The notes below the pieces were generated by a model. The model was not told where the DNA came from. It saw nothing but the letters and a program-made list of their open reading frames with translations, and did not search any database. Both the position numbers and the translations under genes were made by a program. From Erwinia sp. (GTDB lineage Bacteria > Pseudomonadota > Gammaproteobacteria > Enterobacterales > Enterobacteriaceae), in contig OZ024666.1 of assembly GCA_964016415.1 (NCBI GenBank), forward strand, positions 1,531,310 through 1,595,309: 64,000 bases of DNA, read 5' to 3'. This document shows, in pieces, positions 9,427 to 20,100 of the stretch (positions within the stretch are counted from its first letter, which is position 1; every line of letters begins with the position of its first letter).

Positions 9427-10272
9427 TCAGTGGAGTTGATTAATTTCTTCGCCATATAAGCGATGCAGTAATTCATCAGTGAGTTGTGACGGATGACCGT
9501 CGAACAGAATGCGACCACCAGCAATACCAATCACCCGGGTGCAATAGGTTTTCACCAGTTCGACAGAGTGCAGATTCACCATCACGCTAATACCCTGCTG
9601 ACAAATTTCCCGCAGCACTTCCATAATCCGCTGTGTGTTTTTAGGATCCAGTGAGGCCACTGGCTCATCGGCCAGCAAAATGGAGGGGTTTTCCATTAAT
9701 GCCCGACAGATAGCAACACGCTGCATCTGTCCTCCGGAGAGATTTTCAGCACGCTGCAGTGCCTGAGGTAACATATTCATCCATTCCAGCAGTGCGATAG
9801 CTTTCGCTCGATCTGCTTCTGCGAATATCTTTAATAATGACTTGAGCATGGAAGTCTGACTTAAACGTCCAAGCAGAACATTGGTCAGGACATCCAGACG
9901 CGGCTCCAGATAGAAATCCTGGAAAATCATTCCACACTGAGTACGCCATTGATTTAAGGATTGCCCCCGTAATTGCGCGACATCACGCGGTGAACCCACT
10001 TCCGGGTAACTGAGGATTTCGCCAGCAGAAGCAGCATGTGTACCGTTAAGAATATGCAATAGAGTCGATTTTCCAGCGCCCGAGCGCCCGATTACGCCGA
10101 CCAGCTCTTTGGTGTGCAGTTCGAAATTTATATCATCCAGCACCATCTGATTAGACTGATAGGATTTACTCAGTTTTTTTACACTGAGCACACGACGTCC
10201 ATGAGGAGTTTCAACCGAAGGGACAGCGTCAGAATCAACGATGGCAAGTGAGCGATTCATCAAGATAACCAT
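9427..10272 (-). CDS. phnC: Phosphonate ABC transporter ATP-binding protein PhnC
   Basis: An intact 281-residue ABC ATPase. Walker [10 protein letters not shown] lies near residue 62, the signature [10 protein letters not shown] near 175, Walker B SILLADEP near 195 and the switch histidine in NLHS near 230. It would energise phosphonate import through PhnE. The first ATG (10272) and an ATG four codons later (10260) are both possible starts; neither has a strong ribosome site. It is the first gene of the phnC-D-E1-E2 operon, followed by the broken phnD after 36 bases. No phosphonate-degrading C-P lyase genes are in the window. Confidence 0.88.
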   Translation of the reverse strand: MVILMNRSLAIVDSDAVPSVETPHGRRVLSVKKLSKSYQSNQMVLDDINFELHTKELVGVIGRSGAGKSTLLHILNGTHAASAGEILSYPEVGSPRDVAQLRGQSLNQWRTQCGMIFQDFYLEPRLDVLTNVLLGRLSQTSMLKSLLKIFAEADRAKAIALLEWMNMLPQALQRAENLSGGQMQRVAICRALMENPSILLADEPVASLDPKNTQRIMEVLREICQQGISVMVNLHSVELVKTYCTRVIGIAGGRILFDGHPSQLTDELLHRLYGEEINQLH

Positions 10273-10447
10273 TAGTTAAGCACGAATTTGCTGGCACTAG
10301 TTATCGCCGGGTTATGTGATTATTTGATTACAAAGAAAAGAATAAAAAATGAACTGAGGATGGCTATCAATTAACAACAACTCCATTTGTTACAAACTAA
10401 GCTGAAACGAGGACTATAAATCGTATAGGGAAGCCGGGGCATTAAAG

Positions 10448-10483
10448 GCCGACAGTCGCAACAACATCAGGACGCCTGTCGGC
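10448..10483 (-). terminator. phoH terminator
   Basis: Inverted repeat GCCGACAG / CTGTCGGC with a 20-base loop lies 35 bases beyond the phoH stop. On the minus strand it runs into CCTTTAAT. The T tract is short, so it is a moderate terminator candidate. Confidence 0.5.
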
Positions 10484-10518
10484 TTATGTTAACCGTACAA
10501 GGTAATATTAATGACCCG

Positions 10519-11313
10519 TTATTCTCCCTTGTAAGCTTTTAACGTTCGCTGACATAATGGCGATCGGACGCAATCTTCTGTATAGAAGCGCACAATACCT
10601 ATCATCTCATCGTCGATAAACCGTGCCAAGGCATCAGCCAGCCCGGAAGGGACATGACGGGGAAGATCGCACTGGGTTATGTCGCCATTAATCACCACCG
10701 TAACATTTTCACCCAATCGGGTAAGAAACATCTTCATTTGTGCCGGGGTGACATTTTGTGCTTCATCGAGGATAACAAACGCATTTTCGAAGGTACGTCC
10801 ACGCATGTAGGCAAAAGGTGCAATTTCAACTTTGCCGATCTCAGGTCGCAGACAGTACTGCATAAATGACGCACCTAATCGTCTCACCAGCACGTCATAC
10901 ACCGGGCGAAAATAAGGGGCAAACTTTTCAGCAATATCACCGGGTAAAAAACCCAGATCTTCATCAGCCTGTAGTACCGGGCGAGTCACAATGATACGTT
11001 CGACATCTTTGTTAATTAACGCTTCAGCGGCTTTTGCCGCACTGAGCCAGGTTTTACCACAACCGGCTTCCCCGGTGGCAAAAATCAGCTGTTTATGGGC
11101 AATCGCTTCGAGATAATCCGCCTGAGCAGCATTACGCGGACTGATCGGGGCATGGTCACGTGAATCCCGAGCCATACCAATCGCATCGAGCCCCCCCATT
11201 TGCACCAGCGAACTGACGGATTCTTCCTCACGCTGCCGGTGGCTGCGAGAATCCCCACGTAAAACGCGTTTCGCTTCACGACGTGCTTTGATCACTGCTT
11301 TTTGTCTTGCCAT
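10519..11313 (-). CDS. phoH: PhoH family ATPase
   Basis: A 264-residue cytoplasmic P-loop protein very similar along its length to E. coli PhoH. The basic N-terminus (RQKAVIKARREAKRVLRG) is followed by Walker A (GEAGCGKTWLSAAKAAE, about 80), the PhoH core (VTRPVLQADEDLGFLPGD) and Walker B (FVILDEAQNV, about 183). The family is linked to RNA metabolism and is phosphate-starvation inducible in E. coli; its exact reaction is unsettled. The start has AAGGTG six bases upstream. As in E. coli it sits beside efeUOB and putP/putA, here all on the same strand except putA. Confidence 0.93.
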   Translation of the reverse strand: MARQKAVIKARREAKRVLRGDSRSHRQREEESVSSLVQMGGLDAIGMARDSRDHAPISPRNAAQADYLEAIAHKQLIFATGEAGCGKTWLSAAKAAEALINKDVERIIVTRPVLQADEDLGFLPGDIAEKFAPYFRPVYDVLVRRLGASFMQYCLRPEIGKVEIAPFAYMRGRTFENAFVILDEAQNVTPAQMKMFLTRLGENVTVVINGDITQCDLPRHVPSGLADALARFIDDEMIGIVRFYTEDCVRSPLCQRTLKAYKGE

Positions 11314-11689
11314 AGTGACACCTTACATTTGGTTTCATTCCACACATGCTTTGCATGTGATTACCTGAACGCTTTAGAGGTCTGTCATGGCTTCCTCAAT
11401 AAGCCGTCGTCCGACACACACCATCTGCCAACAGGCGCTGGTGACGATAAGAATATAAAAAAGTCCGGGAATGGACACAGGGTGGAGGAAGGCGACCAAA
11501 CAGTGATAGTGAGTGGTTGATGAGAAAACAAAACGTTTCAGTACAAGGTATTACCATTCGTACTCTCCAGTCTAAGTTTAACTCAGCTGACTACAGATAG
11601 TGATGAGTACCTACCAGCAAACCATGGCAGGTACTTTTACTATAGAACAAAGTGAGAGACTTGTCGCATGCTGAAAAGTCTGCCTGTGG
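11314..11689. other. phoH upstream region with two hairpins, no gene seen
   Basis: About 375 bases between efeB and phoH on the minus strand. A short palindrome CACATGC-TTT-GCATGTG (11343-11359) would form in the phoH leader RNA. A second inverted repeat, AGTACCT / AGGTACT (11606-11635), is followed on the plus strand by TTTT, opposite to the flanking genes. No open frame with a ribosome site is apparent. Confidence 0.45.
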
Positions 11690-12976
11690 TTAGGCGCTGA
11701 TCAATGCCTCACCAAGATACTGCGTGCTATCTTTCACGCCCGGCAATGCGAAGAAATAACCTCCCCCAACGGGTTTGATATACTCCTCTAAGGCTTCACC
11801 ATCAAGTCGTCGCTGCACAGTAAGGAACCCCGCTTCCAGGTCATGCTGGTAGCAGACAAAGAGTAACCCCATCTCCAGTTGCCCTGCATTAGAGATGCCC
11901 AAAGAGTAGCTGTAGCCGCGCCGCAACATCAGATTTTTTTCTGTTTCAGGTGTCCGCGGATTTGCCAGACGAATGTGCGCATCGAGAGGTGTCAATTTTC
12001 CTTCAGGATCAGCAGCATAGTCAGGGACATCGTGCTCATTTTGCATACCTAAAGGCGCACCGCTGTGCTTCATCCGCCCGAAAATCGTCTGCTGTTCGTG
12101 CAACGGAGTACGATCCCAAAACTCTACCCGAAAGGCAATAATACGTACTGCCTGGTAGCTTCCATCTACGCACCATGCCGGTTCTCCCTGGTCGGCGTTG
12201 ACCCAAAGAATATTATCCATTAGTGAATTATCATGGGTATCAGGGTTGGCGGTACCGTCTTTAAAACCCAGCAAATTAATCGGCGTTTCTTTACCTTCAC
12301 TTTGTGCCTCATGTGGAGAAATAAAGCCCTCACGCCGCCAGCGCACTGCAAGAAGGTCGGGCGTATGCTTAATGATATCGCGCAGCGCATGAATCACGGT
12401 ATCGCCGGAGTTAGCACAGATTTGCAGCAGTAAATCTCCATGACACAACGCGTTATTGAGGGCATCATTGGGAAAACGCGTCATCTTCTGCAATTTTTTC
12501 GGTTTCAATGCCTGCAGCCCGAAGCGCTGATCAAACAGTGATGAGCCCACTGAAACGGTGATTGTCAGATTATCAGGATAAATATAATCTCCGAGAATAC
12601 CCGAATCAGGCGGCGGCAAACGCGTGTTAGCCAGCTCAGGTGCTTTACCACCCGCAGTCAAAAACGCGATACGTTCAGTCAGCAGCCGAAGTAATCTTTC
12701 CAGTCCGGCGCGATCATCTGTCAGCACATCGAACGCTACCAGCATCATCGATGCCTGCTGTGGCGTAACAATCCCCGCCTGGTGCCTGCCATAAAAAGAC
12801 TGTACCCTGTCACGTTGTAATCCGGTGCGGTCTGATTGCGCTGCAGCAGCAGGTGGAGGTGCCGCATGCACCGGACACCCGCCGCCAACGGCGAGTGCTC
12901 CTCCCAGAATGCCAACCCCTTTTAATAAACGGCGACGGGAAGGCTCGGCCGCGTTATCGTCAGGTTGTTTATTCAT
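11690..12976 (-). CDS. efeB: Dye-decolourising (DyP) haem peroxidase EfeB
   Basis: A 428-residue periplasmic DyP-type peroxidase. The N-terminus has a twin-arginine signal ([10 protein letters not shown], then a hydrophobic stretch and a VHAAPP region), so it would be exported folded by Tat. The DyP haem pocket motif GFKDGTANP (GxxDG) lies near residue 245, with a conserved proximal region further on. EfeB works with EfeU and EfeO in acid-induced ferrous iron uptake and has been proposed to draw iron from haem. Only six bases separate it from efeO, so an efeUOB operon is evident. The protein seems complete. Confidence 0.93.
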   Translation of the reverse strand: MNKQPDDNAAEPSRRRLLKGVGILGGALAVGGGCPVHAAPPPAAAAQSDRTGLQRDRVQSFYGRHQAGIVTPQQASMMLVAFDVLTDDRAGLERLLRLLTERIAFLTAGGKAPELANTRLPPPDSGILGDYIYPDNLTITVSVGSSLFDQRFGLQALKPKKLQKMTRFPNDALNNALCHGDLLLQICANSGDTVIHALRDIIKHTPDLLAVRWRREGFISPHEAQSEGKETPINLLGFKDGTANPDTHDNSLMDNILWVNADQGEPAWCVDGSYQAVRIIAFRVEFWDRTPLHEQQTIFGRMKHSGAPLGMQNEHDVPDYAADPEGKLTPLDAHIRLANPRTPETEKNLMLRRGYSYSLGISNAGQLEMGLLFVCYQHDLEAGFLTVQRRLDGEALEEYIKPVGGGYFFALPGVKDSTQYLGEALISA

Positions 12977-12982
12977 GGCTTA

Positions 12983-14110
12983 TCAATCCAGTCCCAGTGT
13001 GCCGCGGAGTTTTGCCAGATCTTCAGCTAATGTGGTGATCGGGCCTTTCAATGCAGTACGATCAGCATCAGTAAGCTTGTCATAAGATTCAAATCCCTCA
13101 CCTTTACGATATTTCGCCAGAATTGCATCAACTTTTTTGAAGTTAGCATCGACTTTTTCCAGCAACGGAGCATCTGCTTTTTGTAATAACGGACGCAGCA
13201 GATTAACGATTTTCTGAGCACCATCAATATTCGCCTGGAAATCCCAGAGGTCAGTTCTGCTGTAGCGCTCTTCCTCACCGGAAATTTTGGTTGCAGCCAC
13301 CTCTTCCACCAGCGCAGCAGCACCACCAACGACTTTGCTAGGCGGGAAAGCCAGCTCACTGATACGTTTCTGCAGTTCCTGGGTATCGGCATACAGACGA
13401 TCAGTATAGTCGCTCATCCACTCCGTGCTCTTATCTCCAAACAGGGCTTTTTCAAGACGATGGAACCCGGTGAATTTCGGATCTTTCGCTTTCAGTTCGT
13501 AGTCATCTTCGCGGGCATCTATGCTACTGTCGAGGTCAGCAAACAACTCCGCAATCGGTTCAATACGCTCATAATGCACACGTGTCGGCGCGTAAAGTGC
13601 CTGGGCTTCTGCCAGCTTGCCACTTTTAACTGCCTCAGAGAATGCTTTGGTTCCTGCTACCAGCTGGTTAACTTCATGAGTGACATAAAATTTGTAGTCT
13701 GCAATCGGCCCGACTAGCTGCATCACATCCACTTTACCTTCAACAGGAACATTCTCTCCCTGAACAATTAACTTGCCACGCGGGTTACTGAGTAATCCAC
13801 AGGTCATCTCATATTCACCCGCTTCGAGATTGGCAGTCAGTTTCTGGGTAAAACCAGGTGCGATGTTTTCACGCTCCTCAACCACCATGACTCCCTTAAG
13901 AATTTCCCACTCCAGTGCCTTCTGGCTTTTGTTATGGACAATGAACTGAGTTTTGCCCGTTTTAACAGTCAGTGTCATCGGCTCACATTGTTTGTCAGTG
14001 ACTTCAACTTTCACTTGTGGAATATCGGCCGCCAAAACAGCGGTAGCAGATGAAGTAAGCAGGCAAAACATCGCTGCAGATAATGCAGAAGGACGAAAGA
14101 ATACGGTCAT
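12983..14110 (-). CDS. efeO: Periplasmic iron-uptake protein EfeO (cupredoxin plus M75 domain)
   Basis: A 375-residue protein with a Sec signal peptide (residues 1-27, ending near VLAADIP). An N-terminal cupredoxin domain spans about 28-120, with EMTCGLLSNPRG carrying a likely metal cysteine. An M75 peptidase-like helical domain fills the remainder, with the HxxE motif in FHRLEKALF. It would bind ferrous or ferric iron in the periplasm and pass it to the EfeU permease. The start at 14110 gives the best signal peptide; a longer start at 14128 is possible. It lies between efeU and efeB in one operon. Confidence 0.92.
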   Translation of the reverse strand: MTVFFRPSALSAAMFCLLTSSATAVLAADIPQVKVEVTDKQCEPMTLTVKTGKTQFIVHNKSQKALEWEILKGVMVVEERENIAPGFTQKLTANLEAGEYEMTCGLLSNPRGKLIVQGENVPVEGKVDVMQLVGPIADYKFYVTHEVNQLVAGTKAFSEAVKSGKLAEAQALYAPTRVHYERIEPIAELFADLDSSIDAREDDYELKAKDPKFTGFHRLEKALFGDKSTEWMSDYTDRLYADTQELQKRISELAFPPSKVVGGAAALVEEVAATKISGEEERYSRTDLWDFQANIDGAQKIVNLLRPLLQKADAPLLEKVDANFKKVDAILAKYRKGEGFESYDKLTDADRTALKGPITTLAEDLAKLRGTLGLD

Positions 14111-14157
14111 AATGGCTCCCTGTTGCAAAAATGCGCCACGGATGGCGCTGATAATGG

Positions 14158-14991
14158 TCAGTGTGAAGCGCGTGCTTCACGCTGTGATGCGGTACCGGGT
14201 TTTAAAAAGAACACTAACGCGATAATCAGGTAGGCCAGCCATACCGCGACTTCACTGACGCTGGGGGCTTCCTGGTATCCTAAAATTCCCTCCAGCAAAG
14301 TACCAGTAACCGTACTGGTCGACAAATAATCGTTAAGGTTGAATGCCAGTTGCTGATAATGATTCCATAACCCGGCTTCGTGAAATGCGCGGATCGCACC
14401 GGCAGCCAACCCTGCGGCCACCAACAAAATAAATACACTGCTCCATTTAAAGAACGCCGCAAGGTTAAGACGAACACCGCCCCAATAAATCGCGACGCCG
14501 AGGATAATCGCTGTCAGTAAGCCAAGCATTGCGCCAATTGGCGCTGCGATTCCGACATCCTGCTGGAAAGCAGCAAGCAGGAAAAATACTGACTCCAGCC
14601 CTTCACGCGCCACAGCAAGGAAAACCATTGTAACCAGTGCCCAGCCACTGCCCTTGCCTTTTGCCAACGCATTATCCACCGCCAGCTCAAGCTCTCCCCG
14701 AATATTACGGGCAACCCGACGCATCCAGAACACCATCCACGTCAGCACGACTACAGCAATCACCGCCACAATGCCTTCAAACAGCTCCTGCTCTTTTTGC
14801 GGAAACTCTCCGGTTGTTTCATTGATGAAATAACCGAGTCCCAGGCAGATTAATGCTGCGGTTATCGCACCGATCCACATTGCGGGAAACCACTGACTGC
14901 GCCCTGTACGCTTCAGATAAATGGCAATCAGACTGACAATCAGTGCTGCTTCCAGGCCTTCACGCAACATAATCAAGAATGGAACGAACAT
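14158..14991 (-). CDS. efeU: Ferrous iron permease EfeU
   Basis: An intact 277-residue member of the oxidase-dependent iron transporter (Ftr1-like) family in the inner membrane, with about seven helices. The two REGLE motifs that bind iron are seen at MLREGLEAALIV (about residue 8-18) and AREGLESVFFLL (about 155). The gene is known to be frameshifted in E. coli K-12, but here it is complete. ATG at 14991 is chosen because homology starts there; an upstream extension has no family resemblance. A near-consensus Fur box lies 54 bases upstream, so the operon should be iron-repressed. Confidence 0.93.
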   Translation of the reverse strand: MFVPFLIMLREGLEAALIVSLIAIYLKRTGRSQWFPAMWIGAITAALICLGLGYFINETTGEFPQKEQELFEGIVAVIAVVVLTWMVFWMRRVARNIRGELELAVDNALAKGKGSGWALVTMVFLAVAREGLESVFFLLAAFQQDVGIAAPIGAMLGLLTAIILGVAIYWGGVRLNLAAFFKWSSVFILLVAAGLAAGAIRAFHEAGLWNHYQQLAFNLNDYLSTSTVTGTLLEGILGYQEAPSVSEVAVWLAYLIIALVFFLKPGTASQREARASH

Positions 14992-15044
14992 GGCTCTGGC
15001 CTCTGTTTTTTGTAAAAGGTTGGTAAAGAAAGGTAAACAGGAAC

Positions 15045-15063
15045 GATAGCGATTATCATTATC
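15045..15063. promoter_or_regulatory. Fur box upstream of efeUOB
   Basis: GATAGCGATTATCATTATC differs from the 19-base Fur consensus at only three positions and is placed in the promoter region of efeU. It supports iron-dependent repression of the efeUOB operon. Confidence 0.82.
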
Positions 15064-15145
15064 GCCCAAAAAAAAGCAAGTGATGTTTTAGGAATGCATG
15101 CTCTGCTGCGGGTCAGCATTGTGACCCGTCAGCAACCCTGAAATG

Positions 15146-16672
15146 TTATGATGGCGAGGAAAAGTGGTATTCAGCCTGCTTGAAACGTTGCAGCGCCGCC
15201 GCTGAGGGCTTACTGCCGATGTAACTGAACAGCACAATTGCCAGCATAGCCAAAATAAAGCCAGGAATAATCTCATATAATCCGGACCAGTCGGCATATC
15301 CGGGAATCAGTTTAATAAATAGCGAGGGCACGTAATTTTTCCAGACCACCACAGTAACAGATCCCACCAGCATACCAGCCAGTGCGCCGTTACGTGTCAT
15401 CCGTTTCCAGAACAGTGAAAGCAGAATAACAGGACCAAAAGCGGCACCGAATCCTGCCCAGGCGTAACTCACCAGGCCAAGGACACGGTTCTCCGGGTTA
15501 TAGGCAAGAATAATAGCAACCACTGCAACAACCAGTACCATCAATCTGCCAATCCATACCAGCTCACGCTGTCCGGCATTTTTGCGGAAAAAACTCTTAT
15601 ATAAATCCTCCGTTAATGCACTGGAGCAGACTAAGAGTTGACAACTCAGCGTCGACATTACAGCCGCCAGAATTGCAGATAACAGAATGCCCGCAATCCA
15701 TGGGTTAAATAACAGACGAGCCAATTCAATGAACACCCGCTCACCATTAGCACTGACCGCCCCTGCCAGTTGTGGATTTTTCGCAAAGAATGCAATGCCG
15801 AAAAAGCCCACAGCCACCGCGCCAGCTAAACAAAAAAACATCCAGGTCATACCAATTTGCCCGGCTCTTCGGATACTATGGTGTGACTCTGCAGCCATGA
15901 ACCGCGCGAGAATATGGGGCTGACCAAAATAACCCAATCCCCAGCCAAGCAGTGACAATAAGGCGATGGTATTGAGATTCTTCATCATATCCAGATTATG
16001 GATATCTTTTATCGCAATAATCTGCAACGCTTCGCTGAAGCCCCCGCTGGCTGTTATGACCATCACGGGTGTCAGGATCAATGCAAAGATCATCAGGCTG
16101 GCCTGAACGGTATCCGTCCAGCTCACCGCCAGAAAACCGCCGACAAATGTATAAATAATGGTAGCGGCAGCACCGGCCCACAACGCGGTCTGATAATCCA
16201 TCCCGAACGTGCTTTCAAACAATCTGGCACCCGCAACTATTCCTGATGCACAGTAAATAGTAAAAAATACCAAAATAATCAGTGCAGAAATGATACGCAA
16301 AATTTTACTGCGATCCTCAAAACGACTGGAGAAGTAATCAGGTAAGGTCAGTGCGTTATCGTGATACTCTGTTTGTACCCGAAGACGTCCGGCAACCCAT
16401 TTCCAGTTAAGCCAGGCACCGATAAGCAGACCTATGGCTATCCAGCTTTCCGAAACACCGGAGAGAAACACAGCACCGGGTAACCCCATTAATAGCCAGC
16501 CGCTCATATCTGAAGCGCCCGCCGACAGCGCCGTCACCACACTCCCGAGGCTCCGTCCTCCCAGAATATAATCATCGAAGTTTTTTGTTGAACGCCACGC
16601 AATAAAACCAATTAACACCATGCCCAAAATGTAGATACAAAAGGTGAATAATAGTGGTGTACTGATTAGCAT
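15146..16672 (-). CDS. putP: Sodium/proline symporter PutP
   Basis: A 508-residue SSS-family symporter with about 13 membrane segments. It begins MLISTPLLFTFCIYILGM and carries the conserved DDYILGGRSLG and SAGASDMSGWLLMGLPGA stretches near residues 30-65, where sodium and proline sites lie in E. coli PutP. It imports L-proline with Na+ for catabolism by PutA. The start has GGGAGA seven bases upstream. It is divergent from putA across a 429-base shared control region, the arrangement in which PutA itself represses both genes. Confidence 0.95.
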   Translation of the reverse strand: MLISTPLLFTFCIYILGMVLIGFIAWRSTKNFDDYILGGRSLGSVVTALSAGASDMSGWLLMGLPGAVFLSGVSESWIAIGLLIGAWLNWKWVAGRLRVQTEYHDNALTLPDYFSSRFEDRSKILRIISALIILVFFTIYCASGIVAGARLFESTFGMDYQTALWAGAAATIIYTFVGGFLAVSWTDTVQASLMIFALILTPVMVITASGGFSEALQIIAIKDIHNLDMMKNLNTIALLSLLGWGLGYFGQPHILARFMAAESHHSIRRAGQIGMTWMFFCLAGAVAVGFFGIAFFAKNPQLAGAVSANGERVFIELARLLFNPWIAGILLSAILAAVMSTLSCQLLVCSSALTEDLYKSFFRKNAGQRELVWIGRLMVLVVAVVAIILAYNPENRVLGLVSYAWAGFGAAFGPVILLSLFWKRMTRNGALAGMLVGSVTVVVWKNYVPSLFIKLIPGYADWSGLYEIIPGFILAMLAIVLFSYIGSKPSAAALQRFKQAEYHFSSPS

Positions 16673-17101
16673 AGAGAATCTCCCTCATTTTTTGCACTTT
16701 AATCCTAAAGACAGTCACTCTCTTCATTACATCTGGCGCGCCATCATGCCGTAACCCACTCAAATTAACAAACATTTTAATTTCACGTCACTCTTTTCTA
16801 TTATGATTTTTTGCTGGTATTACCTGGTAACACCCGATATAACATCGATTAACTCTCCGCTTTTTCAACATTGGCGGGAATTTTGCAATGAATACCGTAC
16901 AGGGATACAACCTGATTATAGGGAACAAAAAACCCATGGTTACACCAGGTGTAACCGGTTAGCTTTTACAGAGATTTTTCCTGCATGACAGCCAGAGACA
17001 CTGTCACTCTCTCTGTACAGTATTTAACCAGAATGCAGCAACGCTTCATGGCTCATTTCGCCGTGCAGCCTTATATTCACCATTGATTCAGGAGTTTCCC
17101 T
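16673..17101. promoter_or_regulatory. Divergent putP/putA control region with candidate PutA operators
   Basis: The gap between putP and putA holds a perfect 9-bp palindrome GGTTACACC-A-GGTGTAACC at 16938-16956. Related half-sites lie nearby: GGTAACACC near 16830 and GATACAACC (inverse GGTTGTATC) near 16904. E. coli PutA recognises GTTGCA-type sites in this region, so these are candidate operators. No coding frame is supported. Confidence 0.6.
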
Positions 17102-20100
17102 ATGAGCACATCCACCATGGGAGTCAAGCTTGACGATGCCACCCGCGAGCGTATCCGACAGGCCGCATCACAGCTTGACCGCACCCCCCACTGGCTGGTT
17201 AAACAGGCCATTTTCAATTTCCTCGACCAACTGGAAAATGGCAATCTACAACCTGAATCAATCTCTTTGACTGCAGCTTCCGAGCCAGAGATCACGGTTG
17301 AAGAGACGTTACGACAACCTTTTCTCGATTTTGCCGAGCAGGTATTACCTCAGTCAGTCATCCGGGCAGCAATCACTTCAGCCTGGCGCAGACCTGAACC
17401 GGAAGCTGTTGCCATGGTGCTTGAGCAGGCGCGTGTGCCTGCAGCCCTTCGCGATAAAGTGCAACAGCTGGCAGGAACCTTAGCCAACCAGTTACGGCAC
17501 CAAAAAGGGGCAACAGGCCGCGCTGGTATGGTGCAAAGTTTGCTACAGGAGTTCTCGCTCTCTTCTCAGGAAGGTGTCGCTTTGATGTGTCTTGCTGAAG
17601 CGCTGTTACGCATACCGGATAAACCTACCCGGGATGCCTTAATTCGCGACAAAATAAGTCATGGAAACTGGCAGTCACATTTAGGTCGCAGTCCGTCATT
17701 ATTCGTCAATGCCACCACCTGGGGACTGTTATTCACCGGGCGTCTGGTTGCCACGCACAATGAGGCCAATTTATCTCGCGCACTGAATCGTATTATCGGT
17801 AAAAGTGGGGAACCTCTCATCCGTAAAGGGGTGGACATGGCGATGCGCCTGATGGGAGAGCAATTCGTCACGGGTGAGACAATTGCTCAGGCTTTGGCGA
17901 ATGCCAGGAAGCTTGAGGAAAAAGGATTTCGCTACTCTTACGATATGCTCGGTGAAGCGGCACTGACACAGCGTGATGCTGAAGCTTATCTGCTCTCTTA
18001 CCAGCAGGCGATACATGCGATTGGTCATGCATCAAACGGACGCGGGATCTATGAAGGTCCCGGCATATCCATTAAGTTGTCAGCGTTGCATCCGAGGTAC
18101 AGCCGTGCACAGTATGATCGTGTGATGTCAGAGCTTTACCCTGTCCTGAAGTCGTTAACACTGCTGGCGCGCCAGTACGATATCGGGATCAATATCGATG
18201 CAGAAGAAGCTGATCGGCTGGAACTCTCTCTCGATTTATTAGAAAAACTCTGCTTCGAACCTGAGCTGGAGGGATGGAATGGCATCGGATTTGTTATACA
18301 GGCATATCAAAAGCGTTGTCCGCTGGTCATCGACGCACTGATTGAACTTGCCCAACGCAGCCGCCGTCGCCTGATGATCCGTCTGGTAAAAGGCGCATAC
18401 TGGGACAGTGAGATTAAACGCGCGCAGGTTGATGGTCTTGAGGGCTATCCCGTTTATACCCGAAAAGTGTATACCGATGTTTCTTATCTCGCTTGTGCTC
18501 AGAAACTCCTTTCTGTACCCAATCTGATCTATCCGCAATTTGCTACCCACAATGCACACTCACTGGCAGCTATCTATCATATGGCAGGCAATAACTATTA
18601 CCCTGGCCAATATGAGTTTCAATGTTTGCACGGAATGGGCGAACCACTCTATGAACAGGTCGTCGGGCCGGTAGCTGACGGGAAACTGAACCGCCCTTGT
18701 CGTATTTATGCGCCTGTTGGCACTCATGAAACACTGCTTGCTTATCTGGTGCGCCGATTGCTTGAGAATGGCGCTAATACCTCATTCGTGAATCGTATTG
18801 CTGACCCTAATCTGCCTATTGAATCGCTGATTGCCGACCCGATCAGTGAAACAGAACGATTAGCGCATGAAGAAGGGATGACCGGCTTACCTCATCCGAA
18901 AATTCCACTGCCCTGCGATCTGTATGGTGCAGAGCGACCTAACTCGGCTGGGGTGGATTTAGCTAACGAACATCGACTCGCTTCCCTTTCAACGGCGCTG
19001 CTGAACAGTGCCATTGACCCATTTATTTGTCTGCCTTCTATCGAACAGGTAACCGAAAATGCCACCCCGCAAATTACGGTTACCAATCCGGCCTGTCATG
19101 CTGACATCGTAGGCTACGTTCAGCACGCGACTGACGATCAGGTTGACACAGCTGTCGCCTGTGCGGTGAATAGTGTGCCAATCTGGGGAGCAACTCCGGT
19201 CAAAACACGCGCCTCCTTGCTACGCAGGGCTGCAGAGATGATGGAATCTCAACATCAGCAACTTATTGGTATCCTGGTGCGCGAAGCGGGAAAATCGTTC
19301 GCCAATGCGATTGCTGAAATCCGTGAAGCGATAGATTTTCTCTACTACTATTCACAACAAGTTGAGGCACATTTTGATACACCTGGACATCGGCCCCTTG
19401 GCCCGGTGGTCTGTATCAGTCCGTGGAATTTCCCACTGGCTATCTTCACTGGCCAAATCGCCGCAGCCCTTGCTGCAGGCAATACTGTCCTGGCTAAACC
19501 TGCAGAACAGACCCCGTTGATCGCGTCGGCTGCAGTATCACTGCTGCACAGTGCGGGTATTCCCCGAGGCGTGTTGCAACTGCTGCCTGGAAATGGAGAG
19601 TCAGTTGGTGCCCGGTTAGTGGGCAATACACAAATTCGTGGAGTGTTGTTTACCGGTTCTACTGCGGTGGCAGGTCTGCTGCAGCATCAGCTGGCCGGAC
19701 GACTTGATGAACAGGGACATCCTGTTCCTCTGATCGCTGAAACTGGGGGCATCAATGCCATGGTAGTTGACTCTTCAGCACTCACCGAACAAGTGGTCAC
19801 TGATGTTATCTCTTCTGCGTTTGACAGCGCAGGACAACGCTGCTCAGCACTGCGCCTGCTCTGCCTGCAGGATGAGATTGCAGATCACACCCTGCAGATG
19901 TTACGCGGAGCAATGGCCGAATGCCGTATGGCCCCCCCTGAACGCCTGTCAACTGATATTGGTCCGGTGATTGATGCTGAGGCCCGCCAACAAATTAATC
20001 AGCATATTGATAATCTGCGCGAACAAGGGATGACTGTTCATCAGGCCTCACTGCCAGATCCGGATGCACAGGCACTCTGCTCACAAGGCTATTTTATTAC

